DNA from: Posidonia oceanica
Lineage: Eukaryota > Streptophyta > Magnoliopsida > Alismatales > Posidoniaceae
NCBI GenBank assembly: GCA_037176725.1
Contig: JAZBRS010000026.1
Coordinates: 56,398,501 to 56,462,500 of the forward strand
Reading direction: 5' to 3'
DNA length: 64,000 bases
The notes under the pieces are model-generated. The model was not told where the DNA came from. It did not search any database and saw only the letters and a list, made by a program, of their open reading frames with translations. The position numbers were made by a program, and so were the translations under genes. Positions 31,682 to 45,002 of this stretch are shown piece after piece. The stretch's first letter is position 1. Each line of letters starts with the position of its first letter.

Positions 31682-33309
31682 ATGGCCCAGTCTGTCGGTG
31701 GGCTCCACTTTACCGCTGATTCGGAGGGGTTTACCACTTGGGTTCCTCCGAATTTCACTTCTATTCGCTCTGTGCCCTCTGTGACACCAGGATTCCATCC
31801 TCAGGCGTCTAGGGTACTCCCTTCTGCTGCGGGTCTTTGGCGAACTTGCGCCACTCTGGATCCGGTTGTCGAATCTGTCTCGATAACCGCCCCTTGCGTT
31901 CCAAAGGCGCCTCTGACCCCTTCGTCCGGGGGATATGTCGTTCCCGACATCCCTTCTACTGCGGAGACCTTTGCTTTAGGTTCTCAATCTCTTGAGTTTG
32001 CCTCCCGGCCTGTTCTGCAATTCAGTGTTCCCACTCACGGGTCCCCTGAAGTGCGGTATCGGCACCTGATGGACCTTGCCCACACATTGCAGGGTATCGC
32101 TCTATCAGTTCGACCCTCTTGTAATCCTGTTGCCCCTGAGGTTCCTCTACGGCCTGCTGTTGCACACACTGCACCCCCGCCCAGGCCATCGCCCCAGCTA
32201 CACACTGCTCCGGTGATGAGGGCGCGGCATCTGTCTCCTGCTTTTGCACAACACCATGCACTGCATTCAACTCCCTTTTCTGGTGATCAGTCTTTCGGAC
32301 TGGTTGGAGCACAGTACCCCATTAGCTCGTTGCCCGGCATCGCGCCTGTGCAGCAACTGTTGCTCCGGCAATCTGCACATCGCACTACACAGCATGTTGC
32401 CCATCCATCTCCCTTGCATCAGGTTCAGAACCCAGCATACTTTCCTACCTACACTGCACGCACGCACGGATACGCCGGCCATCCCGTTGCTCCACCAAGC
32501 GACGTTATGGTAGATCCGGAGGAGCACTTAGGTGCGACCCACTCGGCGTATGTGGTCTCTGCCCCTGTTGCCTCATCTCCTATGGCAACCAATCCAGACC
32601 CCATCAATGACAGGATGGACGTTCTGGAGAAAGCACTACGTCTAGTGCAGGGCAAGGACCACCAGTCTTACCAATTTCGCGACCTTTGTCTCTTTCCCGA
32701 GGCCGCACTCCCTTCGAAGTTCCGCATCCCGGTCTTCGACAAATACGATGGTAAAGGCTGCCCTATTTCGCATCTGAAGGCATACTGCGGGGACCTTGCT
32801 CAGCTTCAGGTTGATGAAAGGCTCCTTATCCGCCTGTTCCAGAAGAGTTTAGCCGGCCCCGCGCTCAAGTGGTTCACTTCCCTTGACATGGCCACGGTTC
32901 GAACTTGGACGGATCTTTCTCAGGCCTTCCTTGAGCAGTATGCTTTCAACCTCGACCTGATTCCCAAGAGGGAGGATCTTGTCGCCATCCAGCAGAGACC
33001 CCAAGAGCCATTCGGGGAGTATGTCGGCCGCTGGCGTTCCTTAGCCGCCCAAGTCAAAGATAAACCCTCCGAGGAGGATTCTATCGAGATGATTGTTAAA
33101 GGGGCGCTGCCAGTGATTGGGACTCTGCTTTGCATTCAGCACATCACTAGTCATGCATCGCTGATTAGGGCTGGTGTCCGCGTGGAAAGCTCGCTGCGAA
33201 GTGGGCATTTCCCCGCACTTTCTGCATTGGCTAGGCAGGCCAACACCTCCGGCAATCACCGCTGCAACAACAACAACAGCTCCACTCCAGACCGCTCCGA
33301 ACAGCTCTC
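31682..33309 (+). pseudogene. gag: Gag of element C, open but cut by element E
   Basis: 542 codons open from ATG 31682 (context GCAATGGCC) with no stop or frameshift. It has a Pro-rich N-terminal third, then the Gag core from about 32836 with GPALKWFTSL, TWTDLSQAFLEQY and FGEYVGRWRSLAAQV. It stops in the Asn-rich stretch where the E LTR enters at 33310. The zinc knuckle and everything downstream are lost. The N-terminus (SVGGLHFTADSEG) is clearly diverged from B and E, which marks a separate gag lineage. Confidence 0.85.
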
Positions 33310-35219
33310 TGTTGACACCCCATCTTGACAGGCCTGGACCCTTGGAGCCCTCTTGGTGATTGCTGGATCAAACCCCAACCAAACCCTAACCCTAATCCTC
33401 CTCTCTACCCTTCTAAAACAGCCCATTTTGACCTAAACCTTTACCCCCCTTCCCAACCTCAAAACCTAACCAAAATCCATAGGAAAATCCACCACTATCC
33501 ACTCAACAAACCTACCCAAAGACCTAGGAATTTTCAAACCTAACCCATTCCCAAAAACCCTAGAAAACTTAGGTGAAACTACCCTTCTTCTACACCTTGA
33601 AACCCCTCCAAAACCTCCTTAGAATCAAACCAAAACCTTAGACCCAATACTTCAAACCCTGGGCTACCCACTTAGCAATTCTCATCCCATTCCAAGGCCT
33701 TTAAGACCCTCTTTCACCCAAATTATCCTTTTCTCTCTCCGGGATTATCATTTTCTCTCTCCTCTCTCTCTCCTAATTATCATCTCTCTTTTCATCCCTT
33801 TCTTATCCTTTTTCTGGTCTGGCTGTGGGCCCCCTCTGTGCTTCTATCCCTCCTCTATTTTATCCCTATTTTTACTTTATTTTTAACACCTTTTCTGAAT
33901 TTTTAAAAAATCGTTTTCCCCCAACCTATCTTTTCCCCTTTTATTTCCCTTTTTATTCCATTTCTTCCCTCCTTCTCTTTTCCTTTTCTCCCTTTTGCAA
34001 AAATCCACAAAAACCCATAAAAATCTGCAAAATCTCAAAACACAAAAGAAACAAATCAGAACCCTAAGGAAAAACAATTAAAAAATGTTAAACAAGCAAT
34101 CAACAACTTAAACTTAACTTAAGCAAGCTAAAAGAAAAACCAAACATGCAAACTAAAAAATGCAAAACAAATCAAAAGAAAACACTGAAAAATCAAGGAA
34201 AAAACTAAAATAAAATCAAAACCCACCAAAGGTAAAAACCCATCAGAAGAATTAAAAACAAACCCAAAAACAAGAATTAAAAAAAAATCAAATGCTAAAA
34301 CAAGTAATTAAGGAAGTCAAAAGACTTAACCTAATAAACATAAGAGAAACAAGTTAAAAACTTAATTAAAAAAGGAAAAGAAAAACACATCTGAAAGGCT
34401 TAAGAAACACCCTATCAAACCAGAAAAATCCAACTAAAAGCTTCAAGAAAAATCAATAAATAAAAAATCAAGACATAACTTAAAAGACTTAAGACAAAAA
34501 AAAACCTTAACAAGACTACAACTTAAAAATCTAAAAAACATCCTAATTAATGGGAAATTAAATCCTAAAAAATCCTAATTAACATCCTAAGTGTCCAACA
34601 AGAGAAATATAATTTTTAAAATAATTTAAAAAGGGATTAACAAACATTTAAACAAGTGAAAACTAATTAAAAGTAAAACCAAAACCCTAAAACCCTAATT
34701 AGGCCCAAAACACATTAATCAACTCAAAATGACCATTAAAAATCTTAATTAAGATCCTAATCTGCAGCACAACTCTTCTAATATTTTTATTTATTTTTAG
34801 TTTATTTTTACCTATTTTATTTTCCCATTCTACCCTCTCTTTCTCTCTTACTTCTCTTTTTCTTTCTTCCCTTTCTTCACTGGGCCCTCCGGCCCGTTTC
34901 TTCTTTTTTCTTTTTATTTTTCTCGGCCCGCAGCAGTCCAGCCCACGCAACCCTTCTTCCTCCTCCTCCTTCTGTGTTTTTTTCTTTCTTCTTTCCACAG
35001 CTTCCTTCCCGCGGCCAGCTGCCATTCCCTCCTTCTTTTTTGAATTCAAGCTCTCCATCAGATCATGCAACAGTGTCCGCCGCTCTCTCATCTCTCAGCC
35101 CCGATTCCGGGAGGCTTTAATTGCCTGTCGTCCTGCCGGCATCCGTTTCTTTTCTGCTGCAGTACTCGCGCTGGAGGAATTCAAAAGTCTCCAGCACGCG
35201 CACCGGCAGCCCTCGGCCT

Positions 35220-35227
35220 GATATAAA
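35220..35227 (+). promoter_or_regulatory. TATA-like site, LTR E
   Basis: GATATAAA in the same context as LTR C. Confidence 0.5.
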
Positions 35228-37629
35228 CGCCCAGATTTCCCCTCCTTCGATCACCTTTTGCCATCCGAGAGTGAGTGCCAGACCAGAGAGGAATCAGTGT
35301 GAGAGCGATCCCAGAATTCCACCGTTTTCCCACCTGAAACAGCCTCTGATCTCTTCCTCTTCACCCTCCATTCCGAGAGAAGAGAGAGCAGTGAGAGTAG
35401 AGTTCGAGAGTCCCTGTGATATCCCGGAGAGAAGCCTCATCTCAGACCAATCCCCGCACCTGATCCTTCTCCCATTCCTTCTGAAATCTTCAGAAAACCT
35501 TCTTCCTTCTTGTCCAGTAAACCAAACCCACTCCAGGCCTTCATCCACCTCCCAATTACTCCCCCAACTTCACCCAACAGCCAGCCTTCGTCCCTCGATC
35601 TTCCACTGCCTTTTCACCGCATAAAACTACCCCTGATCACCCGACACCCCACCTGTAAACCCAAGACAACCCACCACACAATTTCCCTCACCACAGCCCG
35701 CAGCTTCCTCCCAGACTTCGCCCAGCAATTCACCTGACTGCCACCTTTCCAAAGCCCCAGACATCAGCCTTTCTCGCCCACCGCAGCTTCCGAACTTCAC
35801 TCCAAACACCTGTGTCACCTTCGGACCAGAACTTGTCCCAACTCCCAAACTCCCTCCGTACTCTCCAGAAGACCAAGCTAGCCATCCAGCTTCGCTCCTC
35901 AGACCTCCAGCAACCTCCCGGGTGGTCCCATCCAGTCCGGCGTGCAGCGAACAACTCCCCCGACCTCCGGCTGCCTCTGTGAACCCACGATCAGCCGGAT
36001 CTTCCTCCAGTCTTCGCAGCGGCCATCCAACCATCCAGGAAGCTCCGGAGGCTCGCTCTGAGGTGATCCCAATCCTCGCAAGCAGCCGGCGACGCCTGCA
36101 GCAACCGCACGACCTCCACCGGCCACCTCCGACACTGCTGAGGTCGGGGGGACGCACCAGGCGCCACCGCAGGTACTTCCTCACCTCCTCCGCTCCCTCT
36201 CCCTCTTCTGTTGCTTTCCTGCCAACCAGAGGCCAGTTCCCGATCCTCCTGCCCCAGCTGCGAGTCGCCGGACTGTATCTCTTCTCCGGCGCCGGCTGCC
36301 GTTCCTCCTGCTGCTCCAGTCGACAGAGCGATCCCCCGGCGATCTCCGGAGCTCCGCACGAACGCCGGTAGCAGCCTCCGTCGGTCGATACGTCTGCAAG
36401 CCCCCCGTGCCGGCGGTGCTGAGCCCCGGTAGCATCCTGCTACAGTGCCAGCCATCGCCGGTAGATTACTGTTCATTTATTTTTCTAGTTATATAGTTTC
36501 TGTGTTAATATTGCACATCTATCCTAAGTTTTTTCATTTTTACATTTCAGTCCTTATTTCATTTGTTCTGCTTGGTTTTTAATTAAATACTTTGCTAAAA
36601 CGCATAATCTGTTTATGGTTTTCAGTATTTGCAAGTGGGTCCATTTACTGTGCTGTGCTGTTTTAATATTTTGTAGTTTAGTCCTCCTGTTTTCTTTTTT
36701 TGCACTTAAGTCCTGCATTAAATCAGTTCATTTATTTACTCATGTTTACCATACTGCATTGCATTCTAAGTCCCTGCATTTTTCTGATTTTGCATTTAGG
36801 TCCCATGCACTGTAGAACTTAGGGTTTATTTTCTTATTTTGCATACTGCATTGCACTTTTGCCCTTCTGGTTTTGTATTTTTGCAGTTAAGTCCATTTTA
36901 AATGGACAGTAACTGTGCTGCATGCATTTTAGCTTATTACATTACATCTTTGCCCCTGTATTTTCCAAAAATTGCACTGTGGTCCTATTATTTAATTTTC
37001 AGAGCATGTTTTCCATACTGAATTGCATTTTCAGCCCCTACATAATTTCAAAATCACACATAGGTCCCTGCATCTTTTAAAAAACCATGTGAAAAGACCA
37101 TTTTGCCCCTAGGTTGCATTTTAGCTCCTATGCCTACCAAACTTCATACAGACCCTCCACTAGTATTCCCAGACTCTCCAGAACCTTGTTTTCTGGAAAA
37201 TTTGCATTTTAGACCCCAGTTTTCTTAAAATTACTTTCTGGTCCATTTCTGCTTTTAAAACCCCTTTCAAAGCATACCCTCTTTTCAAAACACCTTTCTG
37301 AGTCTAGTTTTTTTGTCAAATGGACCTCTGTCTTCCCCTGTTTTCAAAATCCTTTCCCATGGAGCCCTGTTTTCTGGAAAATTTGCACTTTTAGCCCCTT
37401 TTCTTTTTCAAAATGCTTCCTGAACTCCTGGTTTTTCCCGGTTTCTTTTCTTTACTTTTTCTTGCTTTTGCATGCATCCTGCACTCATCTAGTCTTGCAT
37501 TTCAGCATCTTCTTGCACACACTAAGCACCTTTAGCTCCCTTTCACTTGGGAGGACCTTTTCGCACACCCCTAGGACCTCCTGAACACCTAGATCTGTTC
37601 TTCTCCCCTGTTCTGGCCCTCCTGCCTTG

Positions 37630-37756
37630 AAGCTGCGATATCTTCCGATCCGGCCGTTGGATCTTCTCAAGCAAGCTGCCCAGGCGACCGCAGCGAGGCG
37701 CTCTTCAGCACGGACCAGACAGATTTCAGATCAGGCTCCCGGATCTCCAGGTATGT
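37630..37756 (+). promoter_or_regulatory. Conserved exon-like block with CAG|GTATGT (LTR E)
   Basis: Putative donor after 37750; candidate acceptor at 40305-40307. Confidence 0.5.
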
Positions 37757-39032
37757 CCTCCTGAACCCCCGCATTGCATTCATTTGCATGCCATTTGCAC
37801 AGTTTTCCTTGTTTTCGTTTTCTGACTCTTTGAGCATGTAGAATAAGGCCTCCCCTTCCTGCTTGCATCTTCCAATCTCCGTTTCGCGTACTCTTGTGTG
37901 TTTTGTGTTGTGTTTTCCCTGGATTTGCTACTTAATGTGACTTTCTTCCCCCTTTTCCACGATCCGATCGCGTCGCGAGCTTTGGGCAGCATGCGAGACA
38001 GCCGTGGAACAGTTCAGTGGGAAATAGTCGCAAAGAGGTGGCAATCCCTCCGCTTGCGCACTCTCCCCTCTGTAGGTTTTCACACCTACTCTGAGAGGTC
38101 CTAAACGACGTCTGTTCTCACACACACGTTGTTTTGATTCCCCTTTAGCCTCTTCTAATCTTTTTCTGCATTCTTGCATTCGCATGCCTTTTTCCAAGGT
38201 TTTGCTTCGCTGTTTTGGCACCGTTTCGCATGCCTGCTCTCGTTTTGGCACCGCTTTGCGTGCCCTTCTGTTTTCTCGCTTTGTTTTGCGGGCTACCTTG
38301 CTTTCTCGCTTGCTTTGCGTGCCGGTTTTATTCTTTCGCTCCGTTTTGCGTGCCTTTCCGTTTTCTCGTCCCGTTTTGTGTGCCTTCCTGCTCTCTTGTC
38401 TCGTTTTGCGTGCTGCCTTGTTTTCCGCTCGTTTTACGTGCCGGTTTTGCTCTTTTGCATCGTTTTGCGTGCGTTGCTCATTTCTCGCCTCGTTTTGCGT
38501 GTTTTACGCCGTTTTCCCTTGCGTGTCGATTGCATTGCATGACTTTCTCGCTGTTTTGTTTTCTCGCTTGCATTTGCATATAGGGCTGTGATGCTTACTG
38601 TCTGGAGTTCTCACGAGTTAGGTTTCGCCTAATTCGGAACACGGACAGCGCAGCTGAGCATTTAGAAAGCACGTTTACTTCTTTGCTTTGTTTATTCCCA
38701 CTTAGAGCACACTTTGAGCATTCATTCAGGCATTTATAAGCACATAGGCATTCAATCCTGCATTCCCCTGCGTATGCGAGCGTAAGCCTAGAAAGACCGA
38801 TTTTCGGACGTGTCGGGGGTGCCTAATACCTTCCCCGCACGTAACAGGAGTCCTTACCCTGTCTTTTGGCCCGCAATGACCATACTGCCTTTATCCTAGG
38901 CTAGAGTCATCTATTTTGCATTTGTTTGCATTTATCTTCCTTTGCATTGCTTTGCTTTGCATTCCTTGCTTGGTTTTGCGTGTTGATCCACGCATTTCCT
39001 CGGTTTTCCTCGTCTCCCGTTAATAGACGTGG

Positions 39033-39043
39033 TGGCGACTCTG
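39033..39043 (+). other. PBS-like motif inside LTR E
   Basis: TGGCGACTCTG, 113 bp before the LTR end. Confidence 0.6.
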
Positions 39044-39156
39044 ATTTGTCTTATCTTTCCCTTTTCTCCTCGATTTTAAGCGTTTTCGAGTTGAGCCTCT
39101 TCCTCGGATCTCAATCGCCGCTAATAGCGAGCCTGATTCCGATCGGGATCGCTACA

Positions 39157-40491
39157 GTGGCGACTCTGCTAGGGATTAGACTAGACTCCGGCTTTCGTTT
39201 TCGGCTTTTTGCTCGCTTGTTTTGCAGTTTTGTCTGCCTTATGTGCCTTCTTCACCTGTTTTGCTCGCTTTTCTGTGCAAATTCCTAGCGAGTCGCTTCG
39301 TGGCTACTTCGTGTAGGTTTTGCACCTCTTTCGCCTCGATTTACGCTCTCTTTCTGCCTGACTTTGCTCCTTTGCTTGTTTATTTACTTTCTGTCTTGCT
39401 TATGCTCTCATTTCCCTTACAGTCTGCTTACTTTTACCTTATTTAATCTTACTTGCTCATTATTGCTTTAATTCTTGCACATTGCATGTCTACATGCTCT
39501 GTTTGGCTAAAATACATGCTTTTTGGATGTTGAATGCTTCTTTTACACTCTTGCTATGCCACTACACATGCACATATTATGCTTACATGTCTTTTGACTT
39601 GATGAATGTTTCTTTTTCACCATCATGTTCACAAACACTCGCACATGCCATGAACATGCCTTTTAATGTGTTGTATGATGGTTGCTTGCCATTTTGACTG
39701 ATTTTCTTCCCTTTTGCACTTGCCATGCTTAGGATAGTAGAGACTTGTCTGCTTCCCCCATGGTTAACTAAAAAATGCAAGTAAAAAAGAACTTCTAGGG
39801 GTAACTAGAGACTACAAGCAATCCTTCACCCCCCTTTGGTTAATAAAATGCGCAAGATAAAAAACTCTAATCATTCTGCATAAGCATCATATAGGGCATG
39901 CATTCTTCTCCTTTGAGTCCACCTACTAGTCTGCAAAGGACGGTCCCGGCCTCTTATTCCACTGCTTTGGGCGTGGCATAAGTTGGTCGGTCCGTCCCCT
40001 CCTTGTCCGGGGGTCGTGTCGGTGTTAGTAGAGGGTACCACCCACGCTTTGGCGGGGAAGAGGCCACTAACGCACCACCCTGTCATTACCTGAGCTTTGG
40101 GCCGGGAGTTAGACAGGGGACCTACTTTTTCTGACCTGAGTCGGTGACCCGTACACCCAGGGATACCCGGAGTAGACAACCTTGCTAGGAAACACTAGTC
40201 AGGAAAGGGGGGCATACTAGAAAGCATGCATATCATTCACGCCACTTAACTAACTCATTTGCATTCATCTCTTAGTTTCTAACCCTAATTTCCCTCTGTT
40301 GTGTCAGCGTGATCGGTAAGCGAGTTTCCCTTTGCCAGAACTCGAGTATCGACCCTCGTTGACGCCCTTTTTGCGACTTAGTTCGCGACCATTCCCCCTC
40401 TGAGCTATCCGCACTTGCGACGATAGCTCCTCGTAGGACTCACCGTTTGAATACCCATCGCAGCCCAGTTCTCACACGCTCTAGGTCAGCA
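39157..40491 (+). other. Leader of element E
   Basis: Up to about 39890 it tracks element C (near-identical at first, then roughly 92 percent by eye). From about 40143 it tracks B and D instead, for example GACCCGTACACCCAGGGATA shared with D. It carries the conserved block at about 39900-40140 and an acceptor-like TTTCCCTCTGTTGTGTCAG ending at 40307. Confidence 0.75.
39158..39175 (+). other. Primer-binding site, element E
   Basis: TGGCGACTCTGCTAGGGA, identical to element C, one base after the LTR. Confidence 0.8.
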
Positions 40492-43225
40492 ATGGCCCAG
40501 TACGTTAGTGAGCCTTCTTTTACTCCTATTACGGAGGGTGCTTCCGTTCCGGCCCCTCTGGTTGCTCCTTCTGTCCCTCTTGTTCCCCCTCCGACGCCAG
40601 GGTTTCCTCCTCTGACGTCTCTAGGTTCTCAGTACACCCCGGGACAGTGGCAAGCCTCCCTTCCTCCGGATCCGGTCGCCGAATCTATCTTGACGGCCGT
40701 TACTCGCGTTCCGGAGACGCCACTGCCCCCTCCGTCCCAGGGATACGTCGCTTTCGACATCCCTTCCACCGCTGCTGCGACTCTTTCTGTAGAATCCTTC
40801 CCTCCCGGACAGTCTGTGTCCGTGCCACTTGTTTCTCAGCCCCCGCCGGCACTGCACTTCAGCGTCCCCACTGCCGAGACGCCCGAAGCGCAGTACCAGC
40901 ACCTGATGGAGCTCGCCCAGAGACTGCAGGGCATGGCTCTATCAGTTCGTCCTCCTTCTGCTTCTGTCGTTCCTGAGGTTCCTCCAAGGCCAGTTCCTGC
41001 ATTTCTTGCATCAACCTCTGCACCTCCGCCTCGACCATCATCGCAACTGCTCATGGTTCCGGCGATGGGGGCTCGTTTACCGCCTCCTGCACAACACTTA
41101 GCACAGCATGCTCCACTTCCTTCTGGTGGTCAACCCTTTGGACCGGCTGGAGCCCAGTACCTCACTGGCTCGCTGTCTGGCACCCCGCCTGTACAGCAAC
41201 TGGTGCTCCGTCATCCTCCCCCTGTCCCATCACAGCATGGCATTTATTCTTCTCCTCTCCACCAAGTCCAGCATCCTACATACACTCCTGCATACACTAT
41301 CCCCCAGCACGGATACGCCGGCCATCCCGTTGCTCCACCAGGCGACGCTATGGTAGATCCGGAGGAGCACTTAGGTGCGACCCATTCGGCGTATGTGCTC
41401 ACTACCCCTGCTGATCCCTCTCCTACAACAGCAATCCCAGACCCCATCAATAACCGGATGGACGTCTTGGAGAAAGCACTACGACTAGTGCAGGGTACTG
41501 AGCACCAGACCTACCAATTCCGAGACCCTTGCTGTTTTCCAGAGGCGGTACTCCCTCCGAAGTTCAAAATCCCGGACTTCGAGAAATATAATGGTAGGGG
41601 CTGCCCCGTAGCACACCTGAAGGCGTATTGCGGTGATCTCGCTCAGCTTCAGGCTGACGAGAGGTTGCTGATCCGCTTGTTCCAGAAGAGTTTGACCGGG
41701 CCGGCACTCAAGTGGTTCACATCACTCGATATGACAGCCATCAAGACTTGGAACGACCTCAGTCAGGCGTTCCTGGAGCAATACTCCTTCAACCTCGATC
41801 TCGTCCCAAAGAGGGCGGACTTGATCGCCATCAAGCAGAACTCCGGCGAGCCGTTCGGGGAGTACGTCGGCCGCTGGCGCGCCCTTGCCTCTCAGGTTCG
41901 AGATAGACCCTCTGACGAGGAGTCTATCGAGATCGTTATCAAAGGGGCGCAGCCGTCTCTCGGAGCTCTGCTTAGCATTCAGCCAGTCACTACTTTCGCG
42001 GCACTCATCAGAGCTGGAGCACGCGTAGAGAGTTCTTTGCGGAATGGCAACTTCCCGGCTCTCTCTGCGTTCGCTAAGCAGGCAGCGATCAGCAGCAACA
42101 GTGCCAACAGCAGCATCTCCAACAACAACAGCAGCGGCAGCAACAACAACCGCCCGAAGAGGAAGGACTCGCCGAAGCCAGCTGTTGCATTCGTCGATTC
42201 TCCTGCTGTGCCTGTTCGCTTGCCATCTCGGCCTGCCCCAGCTCAGATGGTGTACGCTCCTGCACCGAGGAACCCACACACACCGCACATCAGAACCACC
42301 GCTAGACCGGTCTATCCTGCCGCTCCGGTTCAGCAAGGCCCGTACCCGAGGCAAAGAAGACCACCCACTGAGAGGCGGAATTTCACCCCACTGGTGGAAC
42401 CACTCACGGTCATCTTGCCAAAGGTGGCATCGCTCCTGAAGTTCCCGGAGGTTCGTCCGCCGCCAAGCCCTCTACCGCATTGGTTTAGGTCGGACCTCTT
42501 CTGCAATTTCCATCGAAGCGTCGGGCATTCGACGGACAATTGCTTCTCCCTGCGGAACGCAATTCAGGACCTGATCGAATCGGGAACGATTGTGATCGAC
42601 ACGCACGAGGCATCCACTCAAGCACGCACTCATGCATCTGCATCTCCAGCTGTTCCCCCGCATTCTGGCATCGTCCGCCAACCTTTACCGGAGCACTCTT
42701 ATCCGGGAGGGGCGGGAACCTCAGGCGTCCACTCTGTCTTTCCTTCTGGGCCTGCTACTTCTGTAGTGGACCCTTCCGATCTTATCTCTGACATCTCTGA
42801 GCCTTTCCCGGTCAGTCTCTATCTCGCGGCAGTTGCCGGCTCTGAGTCGGGAATCCATTTGATCCGACCGCGTGCCAGGCCGGAGCGCCCTCTCGCGCCT
42901 CCCATCGTGCTCCCTCAGGCTCAATCCCCTGTACACCTCTTAGCTAGAGCCCAGCCTAGTTCCCCTATCCAACTTTTAGGGCGACCTCAGCTACACCTCC
43001 TAGGCAGACCTCAACCTGCCCCAGCCTTCCCAGCACAACAACCATATCTCTCAGACAGACCTCAGTATCCTGTAGCCCCCCCTGTAACCCCTCCTGTGCT
43101 CGCAGCACGTGCTCCAGTCGTCATTGATTTGACCCTGGACACCCATCGCGTCCCTTACAGCTACGCCACAGAAATGTGCGCGGAAGTAACGCGATCGGGG
43201 AGGGTTTATAAGCCCCCAGTGCCGG
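40492..43225 (+). pseudogene. gag: Gag (and start of gag-pol) of element E, open but cut by element D
   Basis: 911 codons open from ATG 40492 (GCAATGGCC context), no stop or indel. It has a Pro-rich N-terminus, the Gag core at about residues 397-516 (GPALKWFTSL, TWNDLSQAFLEQY), a Ser/Asn run with RPKRKD, and a CHHC zinc knuckle at residues 671-684 (CNFHRSVGHSTDNC). A Pro-rich tail follows with RVPYSYATEMCAEVTRSGR, just before the protease would begin. The frame ends one codon into the D LTR. A TTG 15 codons upstream is in frame, but ATG is kept in all four elements. By sequence it is the sister of B's gag. Confidence 0.9.
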
Positions 43226-43390
43226 TGTAGTAATCCCAGTGTTCGGATCGTCCATGCACGATGCCAAAGCTCGCGTGCACCGATCGGAATCAGGCTCACT
43301 ATAAGCGGCTATGTCCGAGAAGGAAGACCTAACTCGAAAACATTTAAAAGAGGGAAAAAAGGGGAAGAAAAGAAGAAGATAAGATAAAAT

Positions 43391-43401
43391 CGGAGTCGCC
43401 A
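43391..43401 (-). other. PBS-like motif inside LTR D
   Basis: TGGCGACTCCG on the minus strand, at the same relative place as in the other LTRs. Confidence 0.5.
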
Positions 43402-43959
43402 CCAAGTCTATTAAATCGGAAGACGAGGAAAACCGGGGAAATGCGTGAATGATCACGCAAAACCAAGCAAAAAAATGCAATGCAAGGCAATGCAGAAGAA
43501 ATAAGATGCAAATGAATGCAAATGATGTGACTCGTGCCTAGGACAAGGGCAATATGGTCATTGCGGGCCAAGAGAGGGTAAGGACTCCTGTTACGCGCGG
43601 GGAAGGTGTTAGGCACCCCCGACACGCCCGAGAATCGGTCTTTCTAGGCTTACGCTCGCATATGCAGGGAAATGTAGACTTTGAATGCCTAAGTGCCAAT
43701 GAATGCCTGTCTAAATGCTCAAAGGTGTGCTCTAAGTGATGGAAAACGATGCAAGGAAGTAAACGTGCAATCTAAGCGCTCAGCAACGCTGTCTGTGTTC
43801 CGATCCGGGCGGAACCTGGCTCGTGAGAACTCCAGACAGTAAGCATCATCGCCCTATATGCAAATGCAGGCGATAAGACCAAAACGGCGGGGAAAACGGG
43901 CAACGCAATCGACATGCAAGGAAAACCGCGTAAAACACTGCGAGGAACGAAACAAATAT

Positions 43960-44980
43960 GCAAAAAGATGCGAGAGCAGGGTTGTCATGCAAAATAGGGC
44001 AAGAAATGGAACCAGAACGCAAGACCGTGCGAGAAAACGAAAGAAGGGCGCAAAACTGGGCAAGAAGGCACCAGGGCACGCAAAACGAGACGAGAAGACG
44101 AAAGGGTACGCAAAACGGTGTAGGAAAACAAGACTGCGCGCAAAACGAGGCAAGAAATCTAAAGGGCACGCAAAACGGTGCAAGACAAAGGAGTGGCACA
44201 CAAAACGGAGCGAGAAGACTTGAAAACACGGGAAACGGTGCAAGAAAACTAAAGGGCACGCAAAACGGTGCAAGACAAGGAGGCGGCGCGCGAAACGGAG
44301 CAAGAAAACTAGACTACAGGCAAAACAAGGCGGAAAAACCAAAGGACACGCAAAACGGTGCAAGACAAAGATGCGGCGCGCAAAGCGGAGCGAGAAAACT
44401 AAAGGGCATGCAAAACGAGGCGAAGAAACTAAAAGGCACGCAGAACGGAGCGAGAAAACTTGAAAACACGCAAAACGAGGCGAAAAAACTAAAAGGCACG
44501 CAAAACGGTGCAAGACAAAGAAGCGGCGCGCAAGACGGAGCGAGAAAACTTGAAAACGCGCAAAACGAGGCGAAGAAACTAAAGGGCACGCAAAACGGTG
44601 CAAGACAAAGAAGCGGCGCGCAAGACGGAGCGAGAAAACTTGAAAACACGCAAAACGAGGGGAAGAAACTAAAGGGCACGCAAAACGGAGCGAAACAAAG
44701 AAGTGGCGCGCAAAACGAAGCGAGAAAACTTGAAAACACGCGAAACGAGGCGGAAAAACTAAAGGGCACGCAAAACGGAGCGAAACAAAGAAGTGGCGCG
44801 CAAAACGGAGCGAGAAAACTTGAAAACACGCAAAACGAGGCAAAAAAACTAAAGGGCACGCAAAACGGTGCAAAACAAAGAAGTGGCGCGCAAAACGGAG
44901 CGAGAAAACTCGAAAACACGCAAAAACGTGGCGAAGAAACTAAAGGGCACGCAAAACGGTGCGAATGGCATGCAAAATGA
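43960..44980 (-). repeat. Expanded 30/90-bp minisatellite in LTR D
   Basis: Monomers of about 30 bp with GTTTTGCGTGCC on the minus strand. From about 44400 they form a 90-bp higher-order unit (AAAGGGCACGCAAAACGG at 44581, 44671, 44761, 44851, 44942). The plus-strand LTRs hold only about 200-300 bp of the 30-bp monomer. Because 90 is a multiple of three, frames of about 340 codons stay open on both strands; these are not genes. Confidence 0.9.
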
Positions 44981-45002
44981 ATGCAGTGCAGAAGTTCAGG
45001 AA

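Larger units (their letters stand above)
24570..33309 (+). mobile_element. Element C: 5' LTR, leader and partial gag
   Basis: The LTR is followed directly by a PBS, so this is a genuine 5' end. Gag runs open until 33309, where element E's LTR starts. Pol, accessory ORF and 3' LTR must lie right of the window if the nesting model holds. Confidence 0.85.
33310..39156 (+). repeat. 5' LTR of element E (5847 bp)
   Basis: TGTTGACACCCC to GATCGGGATCGCTACA. It starts in the middle of C's gag and ends at a PBS. It has the same subregions as LTRs A and C. Confidence 0.9.
33310..43225 (+). mobile_element. Element E: 5' LTR, leader and gag
   Basis: LTR followed by PBS, leader and a long open gag that is interrupted at 43226 by the minus-strand LTR of D. 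The left target duplication is predicted as CTCTC (33305-33309). Confidence 0.85.
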
